NCBI GenBank assembly: GCA_034620365.1
Contig: JAQGEQ010000048.1
Span: 372,001 to 436,000, forward strand
Direction of reading: 5' to 3'
DNA length: 64,000 nt
Source: Pegea sp. RAD2-039
Lineage: Eukaryota; Chordata; Thaliacea; Salpida; Salpidae
This document shows positions 14,801-26,959 of this stretch, piece after piece; within the stretch, counting starts at the first letter, position 1, and the number at the start of each line of letters is the position of its first letter. Made by a program: the position numbers and the translations under genes. The notes beneath the pieces are model-generated. The model was not told the origin of the DNA. It saw nothing but the letters and a program-made list of their open reading frames with translations, and ran no database searches.

Positions 14801-15184
14801 TTAGATAATCTAATTTTCAGTTATCAAATTAATACCAGTTTTAAAATAATAAATTAAAATTAAACAAACCATTAACTCAACTAGACATAAATTGCAAAAT
14901 GTACAAAACAAAGTTTGAAACGTGTTAGTACTTTTAAACTAAACGTTACAGTTTTGTTTTATAATTTTACATTTAACCATTTCTTACCAGCCCAATTTAT
15001 ATTTGGAAAATAAATTCTTATCCACTAGAAAAAGCTGATCATTACTATTTAAATATGCTGATTCAAAGTGTTGAAATGAGGTTTTAAACAGATAGAATGA
15101 TCCAATCAAAAGAACCAATAAAACAGTAGCAGACAAAAGTCTTCGTTCAGAACATTAATTAAGTTTAATGTATAAAATAAACAA

Positions 15185-15959
15185 CTAAGCTTCGTTGTTT
15201 ACTCTACGCGAGTTGATGTACAATTTTTCGATTGCAACGTCTGAAGGTACTTTTATCTCAAAAGTTATTTTTTCAAACAAACTATTAATTTCAATCTTAA
15301 GTAAATATTGTAAAACCAACGTACTATGGTTGGAAGAAGGATCGTTTGCACGCAAATACTTCAATTTTGATGCTTCACTAAGCTTCATTAAATAGAAGAA
15401 CAGGTATTAAAAATATTACAAATATTATATAAATATTACTATAAAATTATAAGATTATAAGAATATTATTATAAATATTACAAATATTACAAATTGTGGC
15501 TTGAAGTTATAATTATCTTTTATCCAAATCATAGATTTATAGGTGTAGATATGATTTTTCGTAAAACATTGGCTGTAATTAATAGAATAGTTACAACAAC
15601 AAAAAACTTTGATAAAACTCAAAAATTATATAAAAATGTACGTGAGTATTAGTTTTCTATTTTATGAATCAAACTTCTTATTTATTTTTTTAGAATTAAT
15701 GAAAAAATCTGATAAAAAAGCTTTTATTCATACTTTTAATAGAAGTGTTTAGTTGCAGTGACAGCATCGAATGTTTAGTAACTCCTAAAATCGAAACTTT
15801 TTGGGTAAAATCATTTTCAGTATGTTTAAAATGTTTACATGCAATTGAATAATAAATAATTATAATTAAATTACTCTGTTCACTTTTTACATATTTGTTT
15901 AAAACTGGTATAATATCAACTTTATGATACCAATAAAGTTCATCTTTAACTAAGCTCAT
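15185..15959 (-). CDS. Small split gene, possibly ORC6-like (low confidence)
   Basis: Two protein-like reverse-strand frames lie 350 bp apart. The first starts at the ATG at 15959 (MSLVKDELYWYHKVDIIP) and stays open to a stop at 15696. The second probably enters through the acceptor before 15382 (frame LSEASKLKYLRAND) and ends at the stop at 15187-15185. Each has a helical A.CK....K...G(V)TK-like pattern recalling the two TFIIB/cyclin-like folds of the replication initiation factor ORC6: IIYYSIACKHFKHTEN in the first part, STLVLQYLLKIEINS in the second. That assignment is inference from remembered family patterns. The joining introns are unresolved; a middle exon after the acceptor near 15573 (QCFTKNHIYTYKSM) is possible. 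No C-terminal ORC6 tail was found. A decayed gene or two unrelated scraps remain possible. Confidence 0.3.
15404..15494. repeat. ATATTA-rich low-complexity run
   Basis: Irregular copies of AAATATTA and ATAATATT over about 90 bp, in the presumed intron of the preceding gene model. A simple AT repeat; no further structure seen. Confidence 0.5.
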
Positions 15960-16174
15960 GGTGTTAATTAATTATTTGATTTAATCAATTTCCTAAAAAT
16001 AACTTTGAATTCTTTTGAGAAGAAAAATTTGTGAAAAATGTTTCGGTAGAAGTAGCACAAATTTATTACGAAAGGCTAAATACTTGTAAAATTTCTATAA
16101 AAGTACTCCTAAATTGATACCATCACTACAACGATAAGCATCTGACGACTTAGTGAAAAGATAGAAAAGATTAA

Positions 16175-16273
16175 CTCAAAAACTCTGATTATGAATTCGA
16201 TGCTTACGTAGAAGCCGAACAACGTAAAAGAAACAGCCGAAACTATTTCGAGGAAACTTCAAACAGTTCATAG
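16175..16273 (+). other. Coding-like scrap of 32 codons
   Basis: Between a TAA at 16172 and the stop at 16271-16273, this forward frame has non-random composition (SDYEFDAYVEAEQRKRNSRN, then YFEETSNSS). No ATG or clear partner exon was found. It could be a terminal exon of an unseen gene, a relic or chance. No family recognised. Confidence 0.2.
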
Positions 16274-17629
16274 CTAGTCTATAGCCTTTGAAATGTGATA
16301 TTGGTACAACAAATTCAAAAATTCAAATAAACTTATAAAAAAGTCCTTTTATAAAAAAAATTCAACAGTTCTAATTTCAGTTTGACTGAGCTTTTTTCGC
16401 ATAAGACCACATTTGTGGCTTGTACACGACTGATCAAAGATTGAACCACTAATTTTATATGTATGTAAGAGTACATTAGAAAAATTACTAAGAAAAATTT
16501 AAAGTGAATTTGAGATTTAACTTTAGTCTAATAGTCTGAAGTATACTTTTCGTTTTGTAAAAATTTAATAAGAAATTTTTAATTCAGGGCTTTGAAAAAA
16601 TTGAATAAAAAATCTTTAAACTAGATCAAAAATATTATCTTTTAATAATATAGAAACTAATGATATTCAGTAAAAAATGCTTGAAATAAACTTTATGTTT
16701 TAAACATCTAAATGCAATTTACTTATTTCCAAAATTGCCTGTGCTACATTTGTTAAAATTTAACTTTAGTTAATATCAGAGTCTTATAATCACTTTATTT
16801 TTTTAGACAAGCTGTTCAAGTTTAATCTACTGAAATCTATTATTATAATATTTTTTAATGATTTTTTTAATTCTTATAACTATTTTTTTTGATTTGTTAA
16901 AATTTTCATAACTATTCTGTTAGATTACATAAAAACTATAACTTATATTTGATTATAATAATTTCTTTTTGAAATCATTTATTTTTTGTGTTTACTTTTA
17001 AACTTATTAGCTATATATCTCTTTAATAAATAAGTTTTATAATGTACTGCATTTATCAATTTGATTTTTATGAATAAATTATTAACATTTGATACTAACT
17101 ATACTTTTAATGTAAAATCAATTATTATATTGTATACTTTTAGTTAGCTATCCAAGAGTTTCTTATTTGTTAGAATTATTATTATAACATTTGTGAATTA
17201 TCATACTAGTAAGCATATTGATAAGAAGTATTTATCGAATTATTTATTTTTTTATTTATATTAGCTTAATAAAAGTTTAATACTTATAAACCAAAAAATC
17301 ATTAAAAAAATTATAATTTTTTAGATCAAATTTAATCTTGAACTTTTTTAAATTTGGTTTTTAGTTATAATGGAATAATATAACTTATATTTTAAATGGT
17401 TTACTAAATAAATCTTTAGTATCTACTTTTTAAATTTCTTTTATTTTAATTATAATGTATTTTTGAATTAAGCTATATTTATAAGAACTTTAAAGTTTTT
17501 TATCTAATGCCCTAAAAGTTTATGGCTGATAGGTTGTTTTATGAAATTTATATATACTTATAAAACTTATTTGAGTAACAATTACTGCTTTTTTAAAGTT
17601 TTTCTTATTTTGATAAACTTTTGTTGATT

Positions 17630-18799
17630 ATGGAAAATACTAAAGAGCACCAACTTGTTCTAAGAGTAATGAGACTTGCTAAGCCTTCATTTCTATCAAA
17701 TATTCCGATTATGAGTGAAAATAATGATCTCACATCTACAAAAGACTCCTTAATTGAAGAACAATTTGTAAATAGCAATATCTTGCTGCTACCTCAAAGT
17801 TTTGGAAGTATATTTCTGGGTGAAACTTTTGTTTGTTATCTTAGTATAAACAATGATAGTGATAAAAGTGCATCAAATATCACATTAAAAGCTGATTTAC
17901 AAACTTCATCACAGAAAACCATCTTACTTCATGAAATGGTGGCTACAGATTTATCAAGTGGATGTTCAAATGATCATATAATATCTCATGAAGTAAAAGA
18001 ACTTGGTACGCATATGCTTGTATGTGCTGTGACTTATCATAATTCAGCCAATGAAAAAAAACTTTTTCGTAAATTTTTCAAGTTTGATGTACAAAAACCA
18101 TTAGATGTAAAGACAAAAAGTTTCAATGTAGATAGTAACAAGCTCTTTCTAGAAGCTCAGGTTCAAAATATTACAAAAGCACCAATCTGTATGGAAAAAG
18201 TTAGTATTGAGCCTTCACCTCTATATGTAAGTGAATCATTAAATACAATTAGTGAAGACAATGATGACAGCTTATCATACCTAAATCCTTATGAAATAAG
18301 ACAATATCTGTATATGTTGGAGTTAAAACCAGAATATTTCCATTTTTCATTGACAGATAGAGTTGCTACAATTGGAAAGTTAGATATTGTGTGGAGATCG
18401 AATCTTGGTGAGAGAGGGCGGTTACAAACGAGTCAATTACAAAGAACTGTTAATCAACAAGAAGATCTTAGTGTTAATGTCTTAGAGTTTGATGGAAAAT
18501 GTGTTCAGATGAAGCCTTTTATAATGAAATGTAATTTAACTAACCTCAGTGATGCACCTAAAAAACTGGAGCTTAATTTTATTGGTGAAAATTCGAATGT
18601 TTTAAGGTTGAAAATAACTGGTTTTACTGGTGGAGATATTGCTGCTAAAGAAATTAAACAATTTTCTATTTCATTATTTCCAACTTGTTCTGGACTTCAA
18701 GTTATCAGTGGATTGTGCATCAAAGAAGCTGGGACAAATAGATTATACAAGTTTGATGAATTACAGGTGTTATTGGTGTTGCCACAAGATAAAAACTGA
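17630..18799 (+). CDS. TRAPPC13: TRAPPC13, trafficking protein particle complex subunit 13
   Basis: A single uninterrupted 389-residue frame. It starts at the ATG at 17630 (MENTKEHQLVLRVMRLAKPS); the in-frame TTG nine bases upstream is not needed. It aligns over its length with animal TRAPPC13 (about 417 residues in human). Landmarks are LPQSFGSIFLGETFVCYLS, a HEVKELGTHMLVCAV stretch, RKFFKFDVQKPLDVKTKSF, and the near-invariant GKLDIVW..NLGERGRLQTSQLQR around residue 250-270. The protein is a beta-rich subunit of the TRAPP complex (TRAPPIII in animals), which activates Rab GTPases in ER-Golgi traffic and autophagy. It is intronless here although most neighbours are split, which may mean intron loss. 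AARS follows 340 bp downstream on the same strand. No AATAAA is seen close to the stop. Confidence 0.95.
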   Translation: MENTKEHQLVLRVMRLAKPSFLSNIPIMSENNDLTSTKDSLIEEQFVNSNILLLPQSFGSIFLGETFVCYLSINNDSDKSASNITLKADLQTSSQKTILLHEMVATDLSSGCSNDHIISHEVKELGTHMLVCAVTYHNSANEKKLFRKFFKFDVQKPLDVKTKSFNVDSNKLFLEAQVQNITKAPICMEKVSIEPSPLYVSESLNTISEDNDDSLSYLNPYEIRQYLYMLELKPEYFHFSLTDRVATIGKLDIVWRSNLGERGRLQTSQLQRTVNQQEDLSVNVLEFDGKCVQMKPFIMKCNLTNLSDAPKKLELNFIGENSNVLRLKITGFTGGDIAAKEIKQFSISLFPTCSGLQVISGLCIKEAGTNRLYKFDELQVLLVLPQDKN

Positions 18800-19139
18800 T
18801 TTAAATAACAATTTTTATTTATCATATTTTTAAGCTACATTATTATCAACCAAATTTCATTCATTTTAATTTTCACTGACTCTATTTTATTTCATTTTGT
18901 GTACAAGGTAATCTTGTTTAATATCTTTTCAATCAAATATTACTTTGACTTTTTTGATTTTGTTTCTATTTTTTATGTGATGCACTTCTTATTTTCCAGC
19001 AACTACATTTAAGTTGTTACTAAAAATATTCTTCCATTAAAAAACTTAAAAGATGAGATAAATATTCAGAAGATAATTAAAAGATTAAATACATTTTTAA
19101 TCATCACTTGATTTTTTTATTCAGGTTATCACAGCTAAA
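18800..19139 (+). promoter_or_regulatory. Short TRAPPC13-AARS spacer with a splice acceptor just before the AARS start
   Basis: The gap holds a pyrimidine-rich acceptor (TTTTTTTATTCAG ending at 19124) only 15 bases before the AARS ATG. A possible donor, CAAG|GTAATC, lies at 18907-18908, so a 217-bp 5'UTR intron (18908-19124) is one reading. A spliced-leader acceptor is the other. The same-strand pair and the short gap leave a two-gene operon open, but the sequence alone cannot decide. Confidence 0.45.
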
Positions 19140-22097
19140 ATGGATTCTTCTTTAAAAGCTTCTCAAATTAGAAATATTTTCTACAAATTTTTTGAAGAAA
19201 AAAAGCAACATAAATATGTGCATTCATCTGGAACAATTCCGTTGGATGATCCAACTCTTCTCTTTACTAACGCTGGTATGAATCAGTTTAAGAACATTTT
19301 CCTTGGAACTATTGCTCCTTCTCACCCTCTTGCTAACTGCAAGCGGGCAGTTAACTCACAGAAGTGTATCCGGGCCGGTGGAAAACACAATGATTTAGAT
19401 GATGTTGGTAAAGACTCTTATCATCATACTTTTTTTGAAATGCTTGGTAGTTGGTCTTTTGGTGACTATTTTAAAGTCGAAGCGATCACGTGGGCGTGGG
19501 AACTTCTGACTGAAGTCTATAAAGTGCCGGCTGACCGCTTGTACGCCACTTATTTTGAAGGAAACTCTGAACTTGGTCTTGCACCTGATTTTGAGGCGCG
19601 TGATACTTGGTTGAAGTTCCTACCCGCTGACCGTGTACTAACTGGTGATATGAAAGATAACTTCTGGGAAATGGGAGATGTAGGTCCTTGTGGTCCATGC
19701 AGTGAGATCCATTACGATCGGATTGGTGGTCGAAATGCGGCTGCGTTGGTCAATCAAGATGACCCTGATGTATTGGAAGTTTGGAATCTAGTTTTTATGC
19801 AATTCAATCGTGAATCTGATGGAACATTGAAACAACTTGCAAAACAACATGTTGATACAGGTATGGGACTCGAACGGATTGTATCAGTCATCCAAGGACA
19901 TCGCTCTAACTACGATACTGACATGTTCTACCCAATATTTGATGCAATCCACGAAGGGACTGGAGCCCCACCTTACACTGGAAAGTTTGGAGATGAAGAC
20001 CCTCTACAGATAGACATGGCTTATCGAGTACTTGCCGACCACATTCGAACCTTGACCATCGCCATATCAGATGGGGGTCGACCACAAAGTACTGGTCGTG
20101 GGTATGTTTTAAGACGGATATTACGTAGAGCTGTGCGCTACGCTTCGGAGAAGCTGAACGCGAAGCCGGGCTTCTTTGGATCTCTTGTCCACACGGTCGT
20201 GAAGGTTCTTGGTGAAGCTTTCCCAGAGATCACAAAAGATCCACAAACAGTGATTGACATCTGTAATGAGGAAGAAGCACAGTTTTTGAAGACGTTGAAA
20301 CGCGGTAAAGCTGTTTTAGATCGAAAAATCGCCAATTTAGTTGAAGGAACAAAAGTATTTCCTGGTGATTATGCTTGGTTGTTGTATGATACTTATGGGT
20401 TCCCAGTTGATCTTACACAATTGATGACAGAAGAACACGGCCTTGCGATTGATCTTGATCAATATGAGAAGTCAAAGGAGATGTTCCGTGAAATGTCTCG
20501 CGGAACTAAAGATGTTGTTGATGATACAATTAAGTTAGATGTGCATTCACTAACTGATCTTCAAAACAGTAAAGTTCCAGCTACTGATGACTCTCACAAA
20601 TACAAATACCAAGCAGCAAGTGAAGGTACAAAATACCAGTTCAGTGGATGCAAAGGAAAGATTTTAAAGATTAGATACAACAAACAATTCGTATCAGAAG
20701 CAAGTACCGGACAAAAATGTGGAATTCTACTGGACAATACCTCGTTTTATGCTGAACAAGGTGGCCAGATATATGATACTGGCTACATGGTGAAGTCAAG
20801 TGACACTGAAACTGAATTTAAAGTCGATAATTGCCAAGTGCAAGGTGGTTATGTGCTTCATGTTGGTACTGTGGTCGGTGAATTGCGTGTGGATGATGTT
20901 CTTGAGTTGTTTATTGATGAAGATCGTCGTATGAGTATAATGAAAAATCATACATCAACTCATATTCTCAACTTCGGGCTAAGATGTGTCTTAGGAGAAG
21001 CTGATCAAAGAGGGTCACTGGTAGATTATGATCGATTGCGTTTTGACTTCACTGCTAAAAAGGCGATGTCTTCAAAAGAGATTAAAGAAACTGAAGATAT
21101 CTGTAAAGAGGTTCGTTGATAACTTTCCACAATTTGCTTTCAATTACAAAGTTTGTTACTTTTATAGGTGATCGCTAAAAAGTGTGACATCAGTGCCCAG
21201 GTTGCTGATCTGTCCAGGGCCAAAGCAATCATCGGTCTACGAGCAGTGTTCGATGAGACTTATCCTGATCCTGTTAGAGTCGTATCAATTGGAGTTCCTG
21301 TTGAAGATATTCTAGCTGATCCATCTTCAGATGCAGCTTTGAAAAATTCCGTTGAATTTTGTGGTGGAACTCATCTCTTAAACTCAGCTGATGCTAACGG
21401 GTTAGTTATCACAAGTGAAGAAGCAATCGCTAAAGGGATCAGAAGGATCGTTGCTGTAACTGGTGAAGATGCTGCAAAGATTGAAAGACGTTCGAATCTG
21501 TTGAAAGATGAACTTGATCTGATTGAATTAAAAAAATCCTCTGCGATAGAAAGTAATGAAGGTTTGAAAGTTGTTAGTAAAAAGTTGACGGAGTTTTTGG
21601 AAGAACTCTCACAAGCGACAGTTTCGCAATGGCAAAAGGATGTAATGAGAGAACGTGTTAAGGCTATGAAAAAAGAACTAGATGATATCGATCGTGCAGC
21701 TAAGATGGAGATGAAAAAGAAAGCTTTGGCAAGCGTTGAAGAAAAGATAAGTGAAAACCCGAACATGCCGGTAGTTGTTGAAGAATTACAAACTAATGGT
21801 GATTCGAAATCACTTAATATGGCTTTAAAAATCTACAAACAAAAATCTCCGGAAACTTCCGTGATGTTATTCAGTGTTGATTCCTCTGCAGATAAAATTG
21901 TTTGTTTGAGTCAAGTCTCTGCGAGTGCCTTGGAGAAGGGTCTTAAAGCAAATGAGTGGGTTTGTACTATTGCTGATTTAATCAAAGGAAAAGGAGGTGG
22001 TAAGCCTTCAAGTGCTCAAGCTACTGGTAAAAATCCTGATGCAATTAAAGAAGCTATTTCAATTTCTACTGAGTTTGCTCAGTTGAAACTTTTATGA
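19140..22097 (+). CDS. AARS1: Cytosolic alanyl-tRNA synthetase
   Basis: Two exons, 19140-21110 and 21168-22097, separated by a 57-bp phase-0 intron (GTTCGT..TATAG), give 966 residues against 968 in human AARS1. The enzyme charges tRNA-Ala with alanine and edits mischarged Ser or Gly. The class II catalytic domain comes first ([15 protein letters not shown] and [18 protein letters not shown] near residues 80-115). The editing domain carries the zinc and active-site residues HTSTH (His604, His608) and VEFCGGTHL (Cys722, His726), at almost the human numbering, so it looks fully functional. The C-Ala domain near the end contains [14 protein letters not shown]. The exon junction reads ICKE|VIAKK. 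AATAAA lies at 22113-22118, just past the stop. Confidence 0.97.
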
Positions 22098-24621
22098 TTA
22101 ATTTAATCTTCAAATAAAATCTTTGAAATTTGTTTTCAATGGAAAGTTAAAGGATAGAATATTTCCAGGAGTAAAAAAATAAAGATTTTTTTGTAATATT
22201 TTAATGTTCAGCATTTACTAATTCTTTAATCTTTAAAATAAATTAATGAATATTTTAACTCTATACTATTAAACAAACTTTATATAAATAAACAACTTTG
22301 CATTTCGAATAAACTAATTTTGATTATAGTAGAATTGCCTTAAATAGCGATTTAGACGGTGTTGTTTGGTGTGTGGAGGACTTACACAATATTTGTTTTT
22401 GAGTTTCATATCTCTTGTTTAGGAATTGATGATCATTCTGAGAAATATTGAAGATTTAATAAATGAAACTTCTGTATAATTATACAAACTTATTTGTATA
22501 CACCAACTAAAAAGACATTTTCTCATTTTAATAAATTTCTAATTTGTAGGTTCTTATTTGCAAATTTGTTTGAAATAATGTCGCTGGAAAAATTCTTCTG
22601 ACTGACATTTACTACAACTTTCGATGATAAATGTTTATATACAAAGCTGATTTTGAATCTAAATATTGAGTTTAGTCAAACGAGTATTTATTTAATTATG
22701 AGTTGGATTGAATCTAATTTTAAATTGTGTTGATAATTGCTTGTTGTCGGTTTTAATAATTAAAACTTAAAGATTTGGATATTCAGTTTACAATTGTGTT
22801 AATGAAGAACTTGATAATTACAATTCATGAATTCAAAGTTCTTTTCTAACATATTATCAGCACAATAAAAAAGATAAATTGATCTGTTTCACTTTAAATC
22901 CAATTTCATAATGTCCTTAGGCAGACACTTCTGGTTTAAAGCATTCCAGTAAAAAGTTTTTTTGCTTAAAATATATTTAATTTACAGAAAAATAAAGTTT
23001 AAAACGAACTGACTTAGTGATGATCATGAAAACATTTACAAACTTATGTTCTGGTTATATTTCTTAATAATCATATAAAAATCTGATTCTTATTAATCAT
23101 CATTAATTTAGCAAGCTAAAAGTAACCAGATAAACCTAATCAAGAATAGATCTAGAAATAAATTTTCAACCAGAGTTAGATGATGCATCACTAACATGCT
23201 TTAAACGTTGAAGCAAACAGCTGTTTGCTAACTACATATCTGACCTTTTCTACCAAAAACTTACTTTCCCACCACACAACATTTGCTAAGCAGAAGATTT
23301 TGCTGAACTAATAATTTAAACAGATTTTCTACGAGGACATTTCACGATTTTATAACATGATTGTTTCTATGGCGAAATCTATAAAGTTAAGTTTTTGAAA
23401 CAATTATTGGTGATTACAATATTAAGTTTTTTATATTAATGAAATAGCAGCAGAAAAAGTTCTGAACAATTTATTAGAGTTGTTTTGAGTCCTATAATTA
23501 AATAATTTATAAAAACTTTTTATCGATTTCAGATCAGCTTTTTAGTTTTTGAAGATAAGATCAAAGCAATTTAATTAAACTTTTGATAACTTCTAAGTTA
23601 GTTTCATTACCGCAAACTTCATGAACAAATTCTAACGGATCTTTTCATCAATTTCTTTTCCAACTTTTTAGTTTCATAGATAATTTTCAATCCAAAAGAT
23701 ATTTAAAGAGCTGAACTTTCACAAACGTATCATAAATAACACAAAATGTAAGAACAAACTTGTGTTTTAATATACCGGGTAAACGTCAATACCATAAAAC
23801 TACGAAACAGTCACTGAACAATGTCTTAAACAAAAATTTAAAAAAATATACTTTATAAAACATTCTGGGGTCAAAAACCGGTTTCTTAGCAGTCAGCAAA
23901 CTCAAGGCTGGGGCCAAATTAAATGTATAAAAAAGATTATATTTGAATAGTAGCATCTTATAGATGATAAAATTAAAACAGACAAAAGTTAACAAGACAA
24001 TTACAATTTAATGTTTTTATGCAAGTTTCCTATCATGTAGTAATTGAAGGCATTATTCGGATTGCTATATTTTAGAAAACGATAATCACAATTTTAAATT
24101 AATATATTTATAAAAAAGGTGTTTAAATGTAGAGAACACAGTTCCAAGTTTGAGCTTTGGATGTTTAAAAAAATTACGAAGAGAAACTCCTGAAGAGGAA
24201 GAAATATTTGGGGCTTCTAGTCATAAAAAGCTGAGCAAATATTAGTTAGAATTGACAATGATATCATGATTCAAATGAGGAAACATGGAATGAAAAACAT
24301 TGGGAGGTGCTAAAACGAAATTTGGAAGTGTAGAAACTCTAATGCACTTTATGTGAGTTTCAAAGTGTCCACAACAAAACTAAATTTTGCAAAAATTGAA
24401 AAAAAAATCTTGAAAAATACTAAAACATTAAGAATTGACACAAATTTAGTTACTGGCTACCGAAGACTTGTAAATAGGTTATCTTTTAGTAGGCACTTAA
24501 TCTGGAAGTTGAAAAGCTTCAGTTTCAACTATGTTCCCGAACATACAAAACACTTACATACTTGAAACAGATTGGCTAGCCCACATGGATAGCACTAACC
24601 AACAGACATGTACAAACTGGT
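22098..24621. other. Intergenic between convergent AARS and RCC2
   Basis: It contains the 3' ends of both convergent genes. The frames at 23786-23995 and 24353-24565 are short, lack support from composition or motifs, and start or end without splice context. The stretch at 24150-24580 has somewhat higher G+C and may be RCC2 3'UTR. Nothing else seen. Confidence 0.5.
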
Positions 24622-26959
24622 CTATGGACAGGATACTGGGTCATAAGCAGTAATTTCTTCAAGTGCTTTTTTATCTTTATCATCTTCATTTCTAGCTATC
24701 ATTAAAGAATGAGTCTGCCCACATGCCGCTTGATAGATGTAACAATTTGCCACACTTTTCATTATGACAGGTTGCGAACTAGACTTTCGAGAAGTTCCCA
24801 GGCCCTAGAGAAAATTTGAAAGGTCATTAGAAGATCTAAGTGGAATGTTATGAGGCTAAAGAGATTAAAAAGGATTTTTAAATAGTTGAAGTAACAATCA
24901 TATTAAAAAAAAAGTAAATTTTAGATATCTAAAAATCTATATTTTAAATTATTGCTAAAAATTAAGTTTATTTATAATTAATTTGTAAGTAGTTATTAAC
25001 TAAACTTGAAGTGAATTTATACAAATAATGATAGTTGGTAGCTTACCAGCTCTCCACTTGAAGTTTGAACTCCCCAAACAATTACACTTTCATCAGCAGC
25101 AACTACTGAATGCTTACTACCACATCCAATACTTCGAACTTTCCAACCCTGAAATAAATTCAATAAAATTACATCAATCCAAGTTGAAAAAAACGTTTCT
25201 TGAAAAATATTCGTTTTAAATTGATCTATAATTGAAAAATTAACTTCTAAGACTTACATGTAAGTCAGCAAAAGGTTTTGGATACATAGTAGACTCCCTA
25301 TTCGTGTTGTTTCCTTGCAAACCCCAGAAGTAAGTGACACCTAGTAATTAGAAAAAGTTGACATCAACAGTTTGCTGTAATTGTAACTAAATTTTTCAAA
25401 AACATTTTGCCTCACCAGTTTCATTAAGGGCCATTGAGTAACTAGCACCAGCCCAGATTTGGACAGCACCACGACCAGGGCGGTCAAAGTGTTGCACCAG
25501 ACGTGGTCGATGTTCATCTTTCTGTTCACTATGACCAAGTCGGCCATAACCGCCGAAACCCCAAGTAAAAACTCTTTTCTTATGATCAAGTGCAACCTGG
25601 AAGGTAGGCAAGCATTTCAAATCAAATAACGAATGAAACTAGTTTGAATATTTTGCTGAAATTTCAGCTCAAAACAGCAACTAGACCATCATCACATACC
25701 ACGTGGTTAGTACCGCATGCTATGCTAGTGATTTTCACGTCGAGGACCGGGACTGCTTGGCCTTCTCTGGTTTTTTCAATCCACACAGGAATACGGAAAG
25801 CATGTTTAATACTATCCAAACCAATTTTGTTGGAACTCACAAAATACTTACCATCAGTGTTATTGCCTAAACAAACAAACAAATTCTTATTTTTGTTTAT
25901 CTATAAAATGAAACTGAAAGATTGTCATTAACCGTTTGTAAACGCAAATAATCAGATGATAGAAGATTGCTTTTTGAGAAAATATTCGATTTGAAAATAA
26001 AATCAATTTTACCTAGCTGACCATACTCTGGACTTCCAAAGGAGTGGACATGCCCTTCACAGTCAAGTAGACAGCTAAATTCAGACCCACAAGCTAATCC
26101 TACAATTGAATTTCCATGATATTTAATTCTAGTTGGACTAATTACGTTTGTGCTGAGGTTTCCTGGACAATTTCTTATTAGAAATAGAACTTTTATCGAT
26201 AAAAACAAGTTACCCAAGCCTAGCTGGCCCTGGCCGTTGTCACCAGAAGCAAATACATTTCCATTTTCAGTCAAACACAATGTGTGGTTTCTACCAGTTG
26301 AAGCATTGACTATTTTGTAATTCTGTAAAACAGAAATTGGTTTTGGAGTATCATATCTAGCCCTGTCACCATGACCTAATTGTCCACATTCATTTCGTCC
26401 TGTTTGTAAAAATTAAAGTCAACAAACTTTTGCGAGGTTATAATATCTTACCCCACGAATAAATCTTCCCCTCATTATCGATCAGAAGATTATGATTTGA
26501 ACAGGGGCCTGTGATAACTTTGCATACTTTCACACCAACCATGCTTTTATACCGATGAGGCCAAAACAGGTTTTTCCCAACATTTTCAAATTGTTCTTGA
26601 AATAAAACAATTTTGAAATTAACTTATTAAAAGATTAGGTAATAAATAATTATCAAGTTTATCTTAAAGTAGTTCTAAAACTAAGCATTACCATCTCCTT
26701 TTCTAGGCTTCTTTCTTCCATTTACACTCCAGTTGGTCCCTCCACAAATTAATAACTCTCCATTATTTTCAGGTAAGCTTAATTTCTACACAAGTGATTG
26801 TTTTTATAAAAATTAAAAAATTTTAAGACATCAACTTACAACTGAAGAGTTTTCTTGGTCATCTAAACAAACATCTTCTTCTACAGCTTCAACAAGAGCC
26901 TTTGTTTTTTTGGCTTTTGGTGTTTCAAGCTTAGTTGGAGCCTGTTTACGACGGGGCAT
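24622..26959 (-). CDS. RCC2: RCC2 (TD-60 family), seven-bladed RCC1-repeat protein
   Basis: Ten exons in consistent phase: 26959-26840, 26785-26692, 26595-26452, 26399-26214, 26162-26013, 25866-25700, 25596-25416, 25340-25258, 25148-25047 and 24804-24622. They give 469 residues (human RCC2 has 522). The N-terminus is basic (MPRRKQAPTKLETPKAKKTK), as in RCC2, which has a nuclear/nucleolar targeting tail. RCC1 blades follow, with the RCC2-specific landmarks ELLICGGTNW, LFWPHRY, GQLGHGD, GRNHTLCLTENGNVFASG, FSWGFGGYGRLGH-type (here FTWGFGGYGRLGHSEQKDE) and CGQTHSLMIARNEDDKDK. RCC2 binds small GTPases and acts at centromeres, in cell-cycle progression and in cell spreading. It is distinct from RCC1 (the Ran exchange factor) in the ICG(A/G)TNW start and the missing RCC1 beta-wedge. 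The shorter N-terminal tail accounts for most of the length difference. Confidence 0.95.

Larger units (their letters stand above)
466..15184. other. AT-rich gene desert
   Basis: About 14.7 kb with no convincing gene. The few frames over 60 codons (for example 6954-7265 and 9582-9791) start at non-ATG codons, are dominated by Ile, Leu, Lys, Asn and Phe, and have no recognisable motif, as expected by chance in this base composition. It holds low-complexity A/T runs, a small (AATTA)n repeat near 11.8 kb and a weak coding relic near 6.2-6.3 kb, both listed separately. Long introns of the LRR gene or its upstream neighbour could lie here. Confidence 0.6.

Noticed and set aside
21371-21766. 131-codon reverse-strand frame
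   Set aside because: It lies wholly within AARS exon 2 in antisense; the forward frame is certain, so this is a shadow.
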